Below are positions 1 through 6,033 of a stretch of 11,697 nt of DNA, one piece after another. Position 1 is the stretch's first letter; every line of letters starts with the position of its first letter. The position numbers and the translations under genes were made by a program. Under the pieces are notes generated by a model. It was not told the origin of the DNA and searched no databases. It was given only the letters and a program-made list of their open reading frames with translations. This DNA is from Ruminococcaceae bacterium UBA6364 (GTDB lineage: Bacteria; Bacillota; Clostridia; Oscillospirales; Acutalibacteraceae): positions 1 to 11,697 of the forward strand of contig DJRI01000018.1 of the NCBI GenBank assembly GCA_002440045.1, read 5' to 3'.

Positions 1-479
1 AAAATCTCATTGTCAAGTTTTGCACGGTATTTAAAACAGTCGCAAATGGTACGCTCTCGGTCATATACGGGAAGGACAACCCCATTGAAATTATCTGTGG
101 TTTTACCCAAATTGTACAGTTCTGCTTGCACATAGTAAGGTTGCAGAGCGAGAACATCCACATTAAGTTTCGTCCTTGACATAGAACGAGGGACTGCTAT
201 CGACCACTTGCGTGGAGCAAAATCACTGTAGCCGTAATGAAAAAGAGCTGATTCAACGCAAACGATTCCTTTCGGAACGAGGGTTGCAAGAAGCTGTTCC
301 TCGGAAACCTCACTCTTTTCCGTAAGCTCATAATAACCGTGTCGCACACGGGAAAGTATTCCGGCGTTGCAGAGATTTACAACATCTGCCGCCCTGATTC
401 CGGCGGCGACAAAATCGGCAGATTTCGCAATTCCGCCGTTATTGATGATAACCTCTTTTACTTGCTTTTGAATGTCCAC
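1..479 (-). CDS. abiEi: AbiEi-family antitoxin (type IV toxin-antitoxin), 5' part only
   Basis: The reading frame begins at a GTG (479-477) directly after an in-frame TGA, with an AAGAAGG ribosome site 7 bases upstream, and is open for 159 codons to the window edge, so the C-terminus is missing. Residues 1-50 form a winged helix-turn-helix of the AbiEi type. A helical stretch is followed by NAGILSRVRHGYYEL (about 38-52), which matches the family pattern of Gly-Ile-Leu-x-Arg-Val-x-x-Gly-x-Tyr. The motif DRERTICDCFKYR near residue 145 matches the conserved C-terminal-side motif of AbiEi proteins. Family knowledge: AbiEi is a DNA-binding antitoxin that represses its own operon and counters the nucleotidyltransferase toxin AbiEii in phage abortive infection. 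The toxin gene would lie beyond the left edge and cannot be seen, so a complete system is inferred only. Confidence 0.85.
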   Translation of the reverse strand, partial: MDIQKQVKEVIINNGGIAKSADFVAAGIRAADVVNLCNAGILSRVRHGYYELTEKSEVSEEQLLATLVPKGIVCVESALFHYGYSDFAPRKWSIAVPRSMSRTKLNVDVLALQPYYVQAELYNLGKTTDNFNGVVLPVYDRERTICDCFKYRAKLDNEI

Positions 480-508
480 TCAGTCACCTTCTTCCATTGT
501 AAAATTTG

Positions 509-533
509 AGCACACGAAGAGTATATGTGTGCT
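509..533. promoter_or_regulatory. Inverted repeat in the AbiEi leader (candidate operator 1)
   Basis: Perfect 7-base arms AGCACAC (509-515) and GTGTGCT (527-533) flank an 11-base spacer. The repeat lies just downstream of the minus-strand -10 box, over the expected transcription start. It could be an operator for AbiEi autoregulation or a leader hairpin. AbiEi proteins are known to bind paired inverted repeats at their promoter; the assignment here is inference. Confidence 0.5.
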
Positions 534-540
534 TGGATTT

Positions 541-569
541 ATTATAACACAAAAAAAGAATTGTTGCAA
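541..569 (-). promoter_or_regulatory. Promoter of the AbiEi gene
   Basis: Reading the minus strand, -35 TTGCAA (569-564) and -10 TATAAT (546-541) are separated by exactly 17 bases. This places the start near 534 and gives a leader of about 55 bases before the GTG. The -35 is embedded in the outer arm of the large dyad at 561-631, so a protein bound there would block it. Confidence 0.75.
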
Positions 570-631
570 TAAAAATTCACGCACAAAATTTTGAAAACTG
601 TGCGTGAAATTAAAAATTACTGTTGCAACAA
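561..631. promoter_or_regulatory. Large nested dyad between divergent promoters (candidate AbiEi operator 2)
   Basis: Outer arms TTGTTGCAA (561-569) and TTGCAACAA (623-631) are perfect 9-base inverted repeats and contain the -35 boxes of the two divergent promoters. Inner arms TTCACGCACA (576-585) and TGTGCGTGAA (599-608) are perfect 10-base inverted repeats around a 13-base centre. The near-symmetric placement suggests a single regulator, most simply AbiEi, controlling both directions. Confidence 0.55.
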
Positions 632-651
632 GAACAAATATATGCTATAAT
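623..651 (+). promoter_or_regulatory. Divergent promoter pointing into the gene-free region
   Basis: TTGCAA (623-628), a 17-base spacer and a perfect TATAAT (646-651) form a promoter as good as, and nearly a mirror image of, the AbiEi promoter. The -10 box sits between short inverted repeats TATGCT (641-646) and AGCATA (655-660). No ORF with a ribosome site follows, so the likely product is a non-coding RNA. Confidence 0.6.
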
Positions 652-691
652 ATCAGCATACCGCTTCCATATTATCCACGGTGAAATTATT

Positions 692-726
692 CTTGTTATC
701 AACCTCGATAACAAAATGATAACAAG
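692..726. repeat. Inverted repeat with a third internal half-site
   Basis: CTTGTTATC (692-700) and GATAACAAG (718-726) are perfect 9-base inverted arms. A third GATAAC (707-712) lies between them and can pair with the same left arm, allowing two alternative hairpins in RNA or a three-half-site operator in DNA. Confidence 0.55.
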
Positions 727-870
727 GGCGTTTTAGCACAGGATAATACAGATAAATCGTAAAATCAAAATAGTGAGACAAACAAAAAGCAAAAATACAT
801 AAGCGAAATTGTTTAGTCCTCGTCGAGTGGGAATGATCCCCTTGTCAAGGGGCAAACCCCATTTTAACCA

Positions 871-1071
871 AAGGGGCAAATTTTAATATCGTGTATGACC
901 TTGAGGAAACATCTCCCTTGAGGTCATTCTTTTAGCCCGAAACATACGAAAAAGCCTTGCGAGACAACAACTTTATTGTGAATAAAATTGTGATTTTATT
1001 CACGTTATTTGCCGCTTTCACGGAAAGTGAAATTTGCCCTTTAGACGATAAAGGGTCTTGCCCCGAAACAC
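871..1071 (+). repeat. Tandem structured repeat, unit A
   Basis: This is the first of two directly repeated units offset by 208-209 bases, about 93% identical by hand alignment. The unit starts with AAGGGGCAAATTTTAAT and ends at CCCCGAAACAC. It contains, in order, a terminator hairpin (895-933), an AT-rich hairpin with 11-base perfect arms (978-1003), a 7-base-pair hairpin (1013-1029, one G-T pair) and a hairpin CCCTTTA/TAAAGGG (1037-1055). The near-match TTGTCAAGGGGCAAA at 842-856 looks like the beginning of a third, truncated unit. No protein-coding frame is kept in both copies. Confidence 0.85.
895..933 (+). terminator. Intrinsic terminator in repeat unit A
   Basis: A 12-pair stem is formed by ATGACCTTGAGG (895-906) and CCTTGAGGTCAT (916-927), including two G-U pairs, with a 9-base loop. 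It is followed by TCTTTT. The pyrimidine tract is only on the plus strand, so it stops rightward transcription, such as that from the promoter at 623-651. Confidence 0.7.
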
Positions 1072-1079
1072 CCTTTGTC

Positions 1080-1279
1080 AAGGGGCAAATTTTAATATTG
1101 TGTATGACCTTGAGAAAACATCTCCCTTGAGGTCATTTTTTAGCCCAAAACATACGAAAAAGCCTTGTGAGACAACAACTTTATTGTGAATAAAACCGCT
1201 ATTTTATTCACGTTATTTGCCGCTTTCACGGAAAGCGAAATTTGCCATTTAGACGATAAAGGGTTTTGCCCCGAAACAC
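1080..1279 (+). repeat. Tandem structured repeat, unit B
   Basis: This is the second copy of the ~209-base unit. Differences from unit A fall mainly in loops or keep pairing. The AT-rich hairpin (1186-1211) keeps its GTGAATAAAA/TTTTATTCAC stem while the loop changes from TTGTGA to CCGCTA. The next hairpin (1221-1237) replaces a G-T pair by G-C (1236 versus 1028). One substitution weakens the last hairpin (CCATTTA instead of CCCTTTA). Similarity stops at 1279, about 60 bases before the methylase promoter. Confidence 0.85.
1104..1141 (+). terminator. Intrinsic terminator in repeat unit B
   Basis: This is the same stem as in unit A (ATGACCTTGAG with CTTGAGGTCAT, 11 pairs; the apical pair is lost by a G-to-A change), followed by an uninterrupted tract of five T after the stem. 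Having two terminators 209 bases apart suggests either repeated RNA units or strong insulation of the downstream methylase. Confidence 0.65.
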
Positions 1280-1341
1280 TTGCCTCGAACATCTGCGCTG
1301 GTCTTTCTTTCGGCGATTTACATTAATTTTAAAAAATGATA

Positions 1342-1370
1342 TTGCTATTATTCGAGATTTGGAATATAAT
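1342..1370 (+). promoter_or_regulatory. Promoter of the adenine methylase
   Basis: TTGCTA (1342-1347) and a perfect TATAAT (1365-1370) are separated by 17 bases. The expected start near 1377 leaves a leader of about 30 bases with a GGGAGG ribosome site (1397-1402) 5 bases before the ATG. The methylase is thus independent of the terminators in the repeats upstream. Confidence 0.75.
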
Positions 1371-1407
1371 GTTACTTGTATGAACTTGGTGCACTCGGGA
1401 GGCTGTT

Positions 1408-2478
1408 ATGGAATATATGTCTGCAAGAGAAGCCGCTGAAAAGTGGGGGATTTCTCAAAGAAGAGTAGCTGTTTTGTGTTCCGAGCAAAGAATTAAGGAT
1501 GCTGTTATGGTTGGTAATATGTGGATTATACCTGCAACGGCAACAAAACCGATTGATGCAAGAAGTACACGATACAACGCAGCAAAAGAAAAAACAGCCA
1601 AGCCGTTCCTGAAATGGGCAGGCGGGAAAGGTCAGCTTCTTAAAGAAATTGAAAATTACTATCCGTTTGTCGGCGGCAGCATTACAAAATATGCCGAACC
1701 GTTTGTCGGCGGCGGCGCAGTTTTGTTTGATATATTAAATAAATACGATTTAGATGAAGTTTATATAAGCGATATTAATGCAGAGCTTATTAATGCATAT
1801 TGTGTTGTTCGCGATAATGTCGATGTATTGTTAAAAATGCTTTATTCTATGCAAGATGATTATATACCGCTCAGCACAGACGGGCGCAGAGCGTATTATA
1901 TGCAAAAGCGTGAGCGTTTTAATGAGCTAAAAGTAAATGGAAACGAAAACATCAATATCGAAAAAGCGGCGTTGATGATTTTTCTTAATAAAACCTGCTT
2001 CAACGGTCTGTACAGAGTGAACAAGAAAGGCTCGTTTAATGTTCCTATGGGTTCTTACAAGAATCCTGTGATTTGCGATGAAAATAATCTCAGAGCGGTA
2101 TCTGAGAAGTTGCAGAAAGTTACTGTTGTGTGTGCAGATTACAGAAAATCAGCCGACTTTATTGACAAAAATACTTTCGTTTATTTCGACCCGCCGTACA
2201 GACCGATTACAGACACTGCGAATTTTACCGCATATACCGAGAATTTGTTTAATGACGAAGAGCAAACGCACTTAGCTGATTTTTTTGAAAAAATGAATTT
2301 ATGCGGCGCAAGGTTGTTGGTCAGTAATTCCGACCCTAAAAATTCAAACCCGAATGATAACTTTTTTGAGAGCATTTATGACGGTTGCGGAATTAACAGG
2401 GTAGATGCAAGCCGTGTTATAAGCTGTAACAGTGAATCGAGAGGGAAAATTAAAGAATTGCTTATTTCCAATTATTGA
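1408..2478 (+). CDS. DNA adenine methylase (D12/Dam-DpnM class) with N-terminal helix-turn-helix
   Basis: This 356-residue protein transfers a methyl group from S-adenosylmethionine to adenine N6. The SAM-binding motif FLKWAGGKGQLL lies at 67-78, EPFVGGGAVLF at 97-107, the CFNGLYRVNKKGSFNVP block near 197-213, and the catalytic DPPY motif at 261-264, the order expected for the D12 (alpha) class. Residues 1-48 (SAREAAEKWGISQRRV and the following wing) form a MerR/excisionase-like helix-turn-helix that classical Dam lacks. It may recognise DNA or autoregulate. Family knowledge: this class often methylates GATC, and the window is almost free of GATC, which supports that target without proving it. 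The start is fixed by the GGGAGG ribosome site. Only 14 bases separate it from the next ribosome-site-bearing ATG, so it likely heads an operon with the genes at 2493-3160. Confidence 0.9.
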   Translation: MEYMSAREAAEKWGISQRRVAVLCSEQRIKDAVMVGNMWIIPATATKPIDARSTRYNAAKEKTAKPFLKWAGGKGQLLKEIENYYPFVGGSITKYAEPFVGGGAVLFDILNKYDLDEVYISDINAELINAYCVVRDNVDVLLKMLYSMQDDYIPLSTDGRRAYYMQKRERFNELKVNGNENINIEKAALMIFLNKTCFNGLYRVNKKGSFNVPMGSYKNPVICDENNLRAVSEKLQKVTVVCADYRKSADFIDKNTFVYFDPPYRPITDTANFTAYTENLFNDEEQTHLADFFEKMNLCGARLLVSNSDPKNSNPNDNFFESIYDGCGINRVDASRVISCNSESRGKIKELLISNY

Positions 2479-2492
2479 GGAGGATAAAAATC

Positions 2493-2611
2493 ATGTATTC
2501 AGAGTTGTCGCTGTCGGAGGAAAGGGTGTATGAGGGATAATATATGAAAGGCTTAAAAAACCGCAGGAAAACGATTCTAAAGAAGAGGTTATTGCAAATA
2601 CAGTGATTTGA
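2493..2611 (+). pseudogene. Short frame-broken reading frame between the methylase and the 179-residue protein
   Basis: An ATG at 2493 has an excellent GGAGGA ribosome site (2479-2484, 8 bases away) but stops after 15 codons (TAA 2538-2540). A second frame, shifted by -1 and open from 2534, continues without stop for 25 codons and ends at TGA 2609-2611. Joined, they would give about 39 residues (MYSELSLSEERVYE then GIIYERLKKPQENDSKEEV and so on) that read like real protein. The second frame is also in phase with the following gene. Interpretations: a small gene with one frameshift, the damaged 5' end of the downstream gene (one frameshift plus one stop), or an assembly error. The site is not a classical slippery heptamer. 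Confidence 0.4.
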
Positions 2612-2620
2612 GGTATGCAA

Positions 2621-3160
2621 ATGTCTAACAAGATATTTAAATATAATGTAAATTTAGTCCCGCTTAGCATAGAAAACCGAGAGCAGGATGCTTTTAGGGC
2701 TGAACTCAATAACATACCGTATTTGCTGTATGAAGTTGAAAGACTGGCTACGGGAGAAATAATTGCCATAAATAAGCCGGGCGGAAAAAGAAATTTCGGC
2801 AGGTTATCAAGAGATGATTTTATGGTGTTCATTTTTAACCCAAAGGAAGAGAGCTTGTGGTTAATAAGCCACAATGAAATAAGCGACGATATTGCCGCGA
2901 AATATGATTATGATAAAAACCATGCGCTGTCGGTTATTGAAGCGCTGTATAATGTCTGCCGTGGGGCGGAACCGGATGATGTAATTGAACGCTTTAGATT
3001 AACAGATACGGTCGGTATTCCTGTTGAAACGATTTTAAAAGCTTATAAATGGATTTGGGGGCAGGAGGATTGCAATTATCCAACAAAAAAAGGCAGATGG
3101 CTTTCGATGAACGCGTTGTTGGAACAGTTTTCGGTGAATATTGAGAATTTTGATAATTGA
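2621..3160 (+). CDS. Unrecognised 179-residue protein, candidate partner of the methylase
   Basis: I chose the ATG at 2621 because TTTGAGG lies 7 bases upstream; an ATG two codons earlier (2615) is too close to that site. No signal peptide or membrane segment is visible. The N-terminal half is rich in hydrophobic strands (IPYLLYEVERLATGEIIA, then DDFMVFIFNPKEESLWLIS at about 66-84). The C-terminal half is helical and ends with the distinctive KAYKWIWGQEDCNYP (about 142-156). I do not see a full PD-(D/E)XK nuclease signature, so a restriction function is not supported by motif. It follows the methylase in the same direction before a shared terminator, a position often occupied by restriction endonucleases or other modification-system parts. 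Upstream sequence suggests it may have been longer. Function: unknown. Confidence 0.7.
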   Translation: MSNKIFKYNVNLVPLSIENREQDAFRAELNNIPYLLYEVERLATGEIIAINKPGGKRNFGRLSRDDFMVFIFNPKEESLWLISHNEISDDIAAKYDYDKNHALSVIEALYNVCRGAEPDDVIERFRLTDTVGIPVETILKAYKWIWGQEDCNYPTKKGRWLSMNALLEQFSVNIENFDN

Positions 3161-3174
3161 AAAGCCCAAATCAG

Positions 3175-3213
3175 CAGCAAAAAGAGCTTAAACTCTTTTG
3201 CTGTTATTTTTTT
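3175..3213 (+). terminator. Intrinsic terminator of the methylase operon
   Basis: CAGCAAAAAGAG (3175-3186) pairs with CTCTTTTGCTG (3193-3203) with one bulged A, followed by TTATTTTTTT. It lies 15 bases after the stop of the 179-residue protein and separates the accessory region from the blaI promoter. Confidence 0.85.
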
Positions 3214-3224
3214 CGCTAAAACGC

Positions 3225-3278
3225 TTGACAAATCTCCTCTAATGCATTAGAATAACAGTGTGCTCTAACGCATTAGAG
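3225..3278 (+). promoter_or_regulatory. blaI promoter with two BlaI-type operators
   Basis: TTGACA (3225-3230), a 17-base spacer and TAGAAT (3248-3253) form the promoter. A perfect 14-base palindrome TCTAATGCATTAGA (3238-3251) covers the spacer and the -10 box. A second near-palindrome CTCTAACGCATTAGAG (3263-3278) sits just after the expected start, ending next to the AAAGGAG ribosome site. The centres are 26 bases apart. This is the layout expected for cooperative autorepression by BlaI dimers. I noticed no further copy of the operator in the window. Confidence 0.85.
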
Positions 3279-3293
3279 AAAGGAGCGATTTTT

Positions 3294-3665
3294 ATGGACA
3301 CCCCGAAAGTATTTGAGAGTGAATACCGTTTTTGCCTTATCCTGTGGGAGCACGAGCCTGTCAAAACGACGGAATTGGTAGCTTTGTGCCGCGAGCAGCT
3401 CGGTTGGAAGCCCACAACTACCTATACGGTTATTAAGCGGCTTTCAGAGCGCGGAATTTTAGAAAACAACAATAAGATTGTAACTTCGCTTGTTTCTAAA
3501 GACCAAGTGCAGGCCGCCGAGCTTAACGAAATGGTTGAAAAAACATTTGAAGGCTCCTTGCCGGCGTTTGTTGCGGCGTTTACAAAAAGCCAAAAAATTT
3601 CAGACGCCGAGATTGACGAAATTCAAGAGATGATAGATCGTTTTAAGAGGGGGGACTCAAAATGA
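3294..3665 (+). CDS. blaI: BlaI/MecI/CopY-family transcriptional repressor
   Basis: This 123-residue winged-helix repressor matches the usual BlaI length. The start at ATG 3294 is preceded by AAAGGAG with 8 bases spacing; a GTG at 3258 would put the start inside the operator region and is not credible. Residues 1-75 carry the winged helix: EYRFCLILWEHEPVKTTEL, GWKPTTTYTVIKRLSERGIL (the recognition helix region TTTYTVIKRL is the family hallmark) and NNNKIVTSLVSKD as the wing. Residues 80-120 are the dimerisation helices with the NEMVEKTFEGSLPAFVAAF block. The stop overlaps the ATG of the sensor by four bases (ATGA), indicating translational coupling. Likely released from its operators when the downstream sensor signals. 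One of the only two GATC sites in the window lies near its 3' end. Confidence 0.92.
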   Translation: MDTPKVFESEYRFCLILWEHEPVKTTELVALCREQLGWKPTTTYTVIKRLSERGILENNNKIVTSLVSKDQVQAAELNEMVEKTFEGSLPAFVAAFTKSQKISDAEIDEIQEMIDRFKRGDSK

Positions 3666-5812
3666 CCGAGTTATTTTTAACCATTGTCAATATGAGCATA
3701 TCGGCAAGTTGGGTTGTTCTTGCCGTGTTGCTTTTGAGATTTCTTCTTAAAAAAGCGCCTAAATGGATTACGGTGCTTCTTTGGGGCATTGTCGCCGTCA
3801 GGCTGATTTGTCCTTTCACGCTTGAAAGCGCCGTAAGCCTTATTCCGAGTGCCGAAACAATAAACCCCGAAATAACGTCGGGCGCTTCGCCGCAGATAAA
3901 TTCGGGCATTTCTATGATTAACAGCAGGGTGAACACCGCTATAGACGAGTCATTTGTTTCAGACTCTGCAAGCGGCGCGACCGCGCTTCAAACGCTTGTT
4001 CCGATTTTGTCGGTCGTGTGGGTTTTAGGCATTGCCGCTATGCTTTTGTATGCCGTTGTAAGCTTTTTCAAGGTTAAGAGAAGAGTCGGCGCGGCGGTGA
4101 TTTTCAGCGATAATATTTACAGAAGCGAAAACGTTGCTTCGCCCTTTGTTTTAGGAGTAGTAAAGCCTAAAATATATTTGCCTTTCAACTTCGGCGATGA
4201 TGATATGCCGCTTGTTATCGCGCACGAAAAAGCGCACATTCGCCGCAAAGACAATTTGTGGAAGCCTTTAGGCTTTTTGCTTCTTGCGCTTTATTGGTTC
4301 AATCCTTTAATGTGGCTTGCATATGTGTTGCTTTGCCGTGATATTGAGTTTGCCTGTGACGAAAAGGTGGTTAAAGAGTTAAGCGCAGAGCAAAAAGCTG
4401 ACTATTCTCAGGCGCTTTTAACCTGCAGTGTAAACCGCCGTATGATTGCAGCCTGCCCGGTTGCTTTCGGCGAAGTGGGCGTTAAAGACCGAGGGAAATC
4501 GGTGCTCAATTATAAAAAGCCGGCGTTTTGGATTATTATAGCCGCCGTTGTTGCAAGTGTTGTTGCCGCGGTATGTTTTTTGACAAACCCCGCCGCAAAT
4601 ACGCTTGAAAATATAGAGTTTTTAAACCTTGACTCAATAAAACAAGATACTGTTGCGGTTCTTGTTTCAACCGACGGAAATGATGTATATGTTGACGGTG
4701 TAAATAAAGAGTTACTCGGTGAGCTTTGCGATATTAAAATCTCGAAAAAAGCGATGATTTTTAGCAGCCGAAGCGAGAATAGAGATAAATCTCATTCCCT
4801 TATTATTCAACGCGATGATTACGAAACTTCGACGTATTCCCAGGGCTTGCGAATAAATTTTAACTCTTCATTTACTTCGGTTTGGGTTGACAACGGCGTA
4901 AAACCCACATTGAGCTATAGGGTTATTAACCCCAAAAAGGCAAAGCAAATATATGAAAATATTTCAAAGTTTGTTTGCTACGAAAAGCTTGTTTGGGTCT
5001 ATGTTCCGAACGCCGGTGCTACATATTTTTATCAACAAGCGCTTGCTGTTGATTTGGATTATACCCACATAAATGCCGCCTGTACAGAAGGTGCATTTTT
5101 CCTTCAAAACCTCAAAGAGCTGAAGTTTTCTCACGGTACACAAATGCGTTTTGAAAAAGGCGAAACGGTGTATTGGGTACCTGCAGAAACAGAAATTGAC
5201 AAAATACCGCAAAAATCCGAAGTAACCTTAGAGATTTATAACGGTAAAAAACTGCTCCACAAGTGCACCGTAGTGTTTGAGTGTGTCTCGCGCGGTGCGT
5301 ATGATGCGGTATTTGAAATATATTTAAAAGAAGCCGACGGTTTGTATATGGCATACTACAGTTATGGTGTTGCCCTTGTTGAACAAAGCGCTGTTTCTGC
5401 CGTCTGTAAAGGTTATAGTTTGGCAGACGTTACTATTTACTCTGAGGCAAATCGGCTTAAAGAGAAGTTCCCGAATTATTTCGGGTTGGATGCTTCGAAC
5501 GGATTGAGCGTATATATCTGGCAGGAGGCTAAGGACGCTTATTCTTGCGGACTTCTTCCCGGTAAAAACACCGATTACACAAAAGAGGAATTGTGGGAAT
5601 TACAAAAATCGCCGGCGACATTAGATGAAATGCAGACGATTGTTTCATTCTACACACGGCAAGGCATGGTTTCAAAAGACGATATAACCGTTAACGCATT
5701 GGTAATGCCGCATTCAAGCTATTATTACACCGTTGACGATGAGTATATACGCAGTCTTAACGATTTGTTTTGGTCAACAGTTCTGTCAACAAAAGACGAA
5801 ACGCAGGAATAA
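3662..5812 (+). CDS. BlaR1/MecR1-like M56 membrane metalloprotease with a non-penicillin-binding extracellular domain
   Basis: This 716-residue membrane sensor-protease should cleave or signal to BlaI. Hydrophobic segments lie near residues 5-27, 36-55, 111-136, 202-225 and 288-308. The zinc-protease motif HEKAH (188-192) and the downstream RDIEFACDEKV (226-235, supplying the glutamate ligand) identify peptidase family M56. In classical BlaR1/MecR1 the C-terminal extracellular domain is a class-D-like penicillin sensor. Here residues 309-716 (about 400) show no Ser-x-x-Lys/Lys-Thr-Gly arrangement that I can see and no recognised fold, so beta-lactam is probably not the signal. No beta-lactamase or other obvious target gene follows; a terminator comes about 40 bases after the stop. 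What it senses and which genes it controls besides its own operon are unknown. Confidence 0.88.
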   Translation: MTELFLTIVNMSISASWVVLAVLLLRFLLKKAPKWITVLLWGIVAVRLICPFTLESAVSLIPSAETINPEITSGASPQINSGISMINSRVNTAIDESFVSDSASGATALQTLVPILSVVWVLGIAAMLLYAVVSFFKVKRRVGAAVIFSDNIYRSENVASPFVLGVVKPKIYLPFNFGDDDMPLVIAHEKAHIRRKDNLWKPLGFLLLALYWFNPLMWLAYVLLCRDIEFACDEKVVKELSAEQKADYSQALLTCSVNRRMIAACPVAFGEVGVKDRGKSVLNYKKPAFWIIIAAVVASVVAAVCFLTNPAANTLENIEFLNLDSIKQDTVAVLVSTDGNDVYVDGVNKELLGELCDIKISKKAMIFSSRSENRDKSHSLIIQRDDYETSTYSQGLRINFNSSFTSVWVDNGVKPTLSYRVINPKKAKQIYENISKFVCYEKLVWVYVPNAGATYFYQQALAVDLDYTHINAACTEGAFFLQNLKELKFSHGTQMRFEKGETVYWVPAETEIDKIPQKSEVTLEIYNGKKLLHKCTVVFECVSRGAYDAVFEIYLKEADGLYMAYYSYGVALVEQSAVSAVCKGYSLADVTIYSEANRLKEKFPNYFGLDASNGLSVYIWQEAKDAYSCGLLPGKNTDYTKEELWELQKSPATLDEMQTIVSFYTRQGMVSKDDITVNALVMPHSSYYYTVDDEYIRSLNDLFWSTVLSTKDETQE

Positions 5813-5853
5813 AACGCGCCGATTTATGAAACTCGGCTACTGACAAATTTTAA

Positions 5854-5905
5854 AGCAGGCATATTACGGGTGCGGTTTTCACTCATAAAATGCCTGCTGT
5901 TTTTA
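5854..5905 (+). terminator. Intrinsic terminator of the blaI-blaR1-like operon
   Basis: AGCAGGCAT (5854-5862) pairs perfectly with ATGCCTGCT (5890-5898) across a long 27-base loop, followed by GTTTTTATTT. It is 41 bases after the sensor's stop codon. Confidence 0.7.
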
Positions 5906-5995
5906 TTTACCGATAATATAACCGCATTTTATAAGCCGATGATTGCTGTAACAACTCTTTTCCGTCTTAATAAAAAAAGTTTGCCGATTTTGGTG

Positions 5996-6032
5996 CAAAG
6001 TCCCATTGATGGGACTTTGAATGTGCTATAAT
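5996..6032 (+). promoter_or_regulatory. Palindromic operator and promoter of the SWIM-protein gene
   Basis: A 24-base palindrome has perfect 11-base arms, CAAAGTCCCAT (5996-6006) and ATGGGACTTTG (6009-6019), around TG. Eight bases later is TATAAT (6027-6032) with an extended -10 TGC (6024-6026) and no good -35. The palindrome covers the -35 zone, as for a repressor or a start-adjacent activator. The regulator is not encoded next to it. Confidence 0.7.
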
Positions 6033-6033
6033 G

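Larger units (their letters stand above)
658..933 (+). ncRNA. Candidate small RNA divergent from AbiEi
   Basis: This is inferred from a near-consensus promoter at 623-651 and an intrinsic terminator at 895-933, giving a transcript of about 275 bases with no convincing ORF between. It contains a strong inverted repeat (CTTGTTATC at 692-700 with GATAACAAG at 718-726) and the compact palindrome CCCCTTG-T-CAAGGGG (838-852). It matches no RNA family I recognise. It could equally be the decayed end of a mobile element that happens to keep a promoter. Confidence 0.35.

Noticed and set aside
655..848. Minus-strand stop-to-stop frame of about 64 codons ending in VIEVDNKNNFTVDNMEAVC
   Set aside because: It has no ATG or credible start with a ribosome site, and most of its length is Phe/Cys/Tyr-rich as expected from A-rich DNA read in reverse. 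It may be a remnant of a mobile-element gene, but I cannot support it.
871..1279. Tandem repeats as a CRISPR array or type III antitoxin RNA repeats
   Set aside because: There are only two long units (~209 bases) with contiguous similarity. There is no short repeat/unique spacer pattern, no cas genes and no ToxN-like toxin downstream.
3258..3293. Upstream GTG start extending BlaI by 12 residues
   Set aside because: It would lie within the second operator and before the ribosome site; the ATG at 3294 has a proper AAAGGAG and gives the normal family length.
3662..5812. Beta-lactam resistance sensor
   Set aside because: The C-terminal domain lacks visible penicillin-binding motifs and no beta-lactamase or PBP2a gene is present, so naming it blaR1 or mecR1 in the strict sense is not justified.
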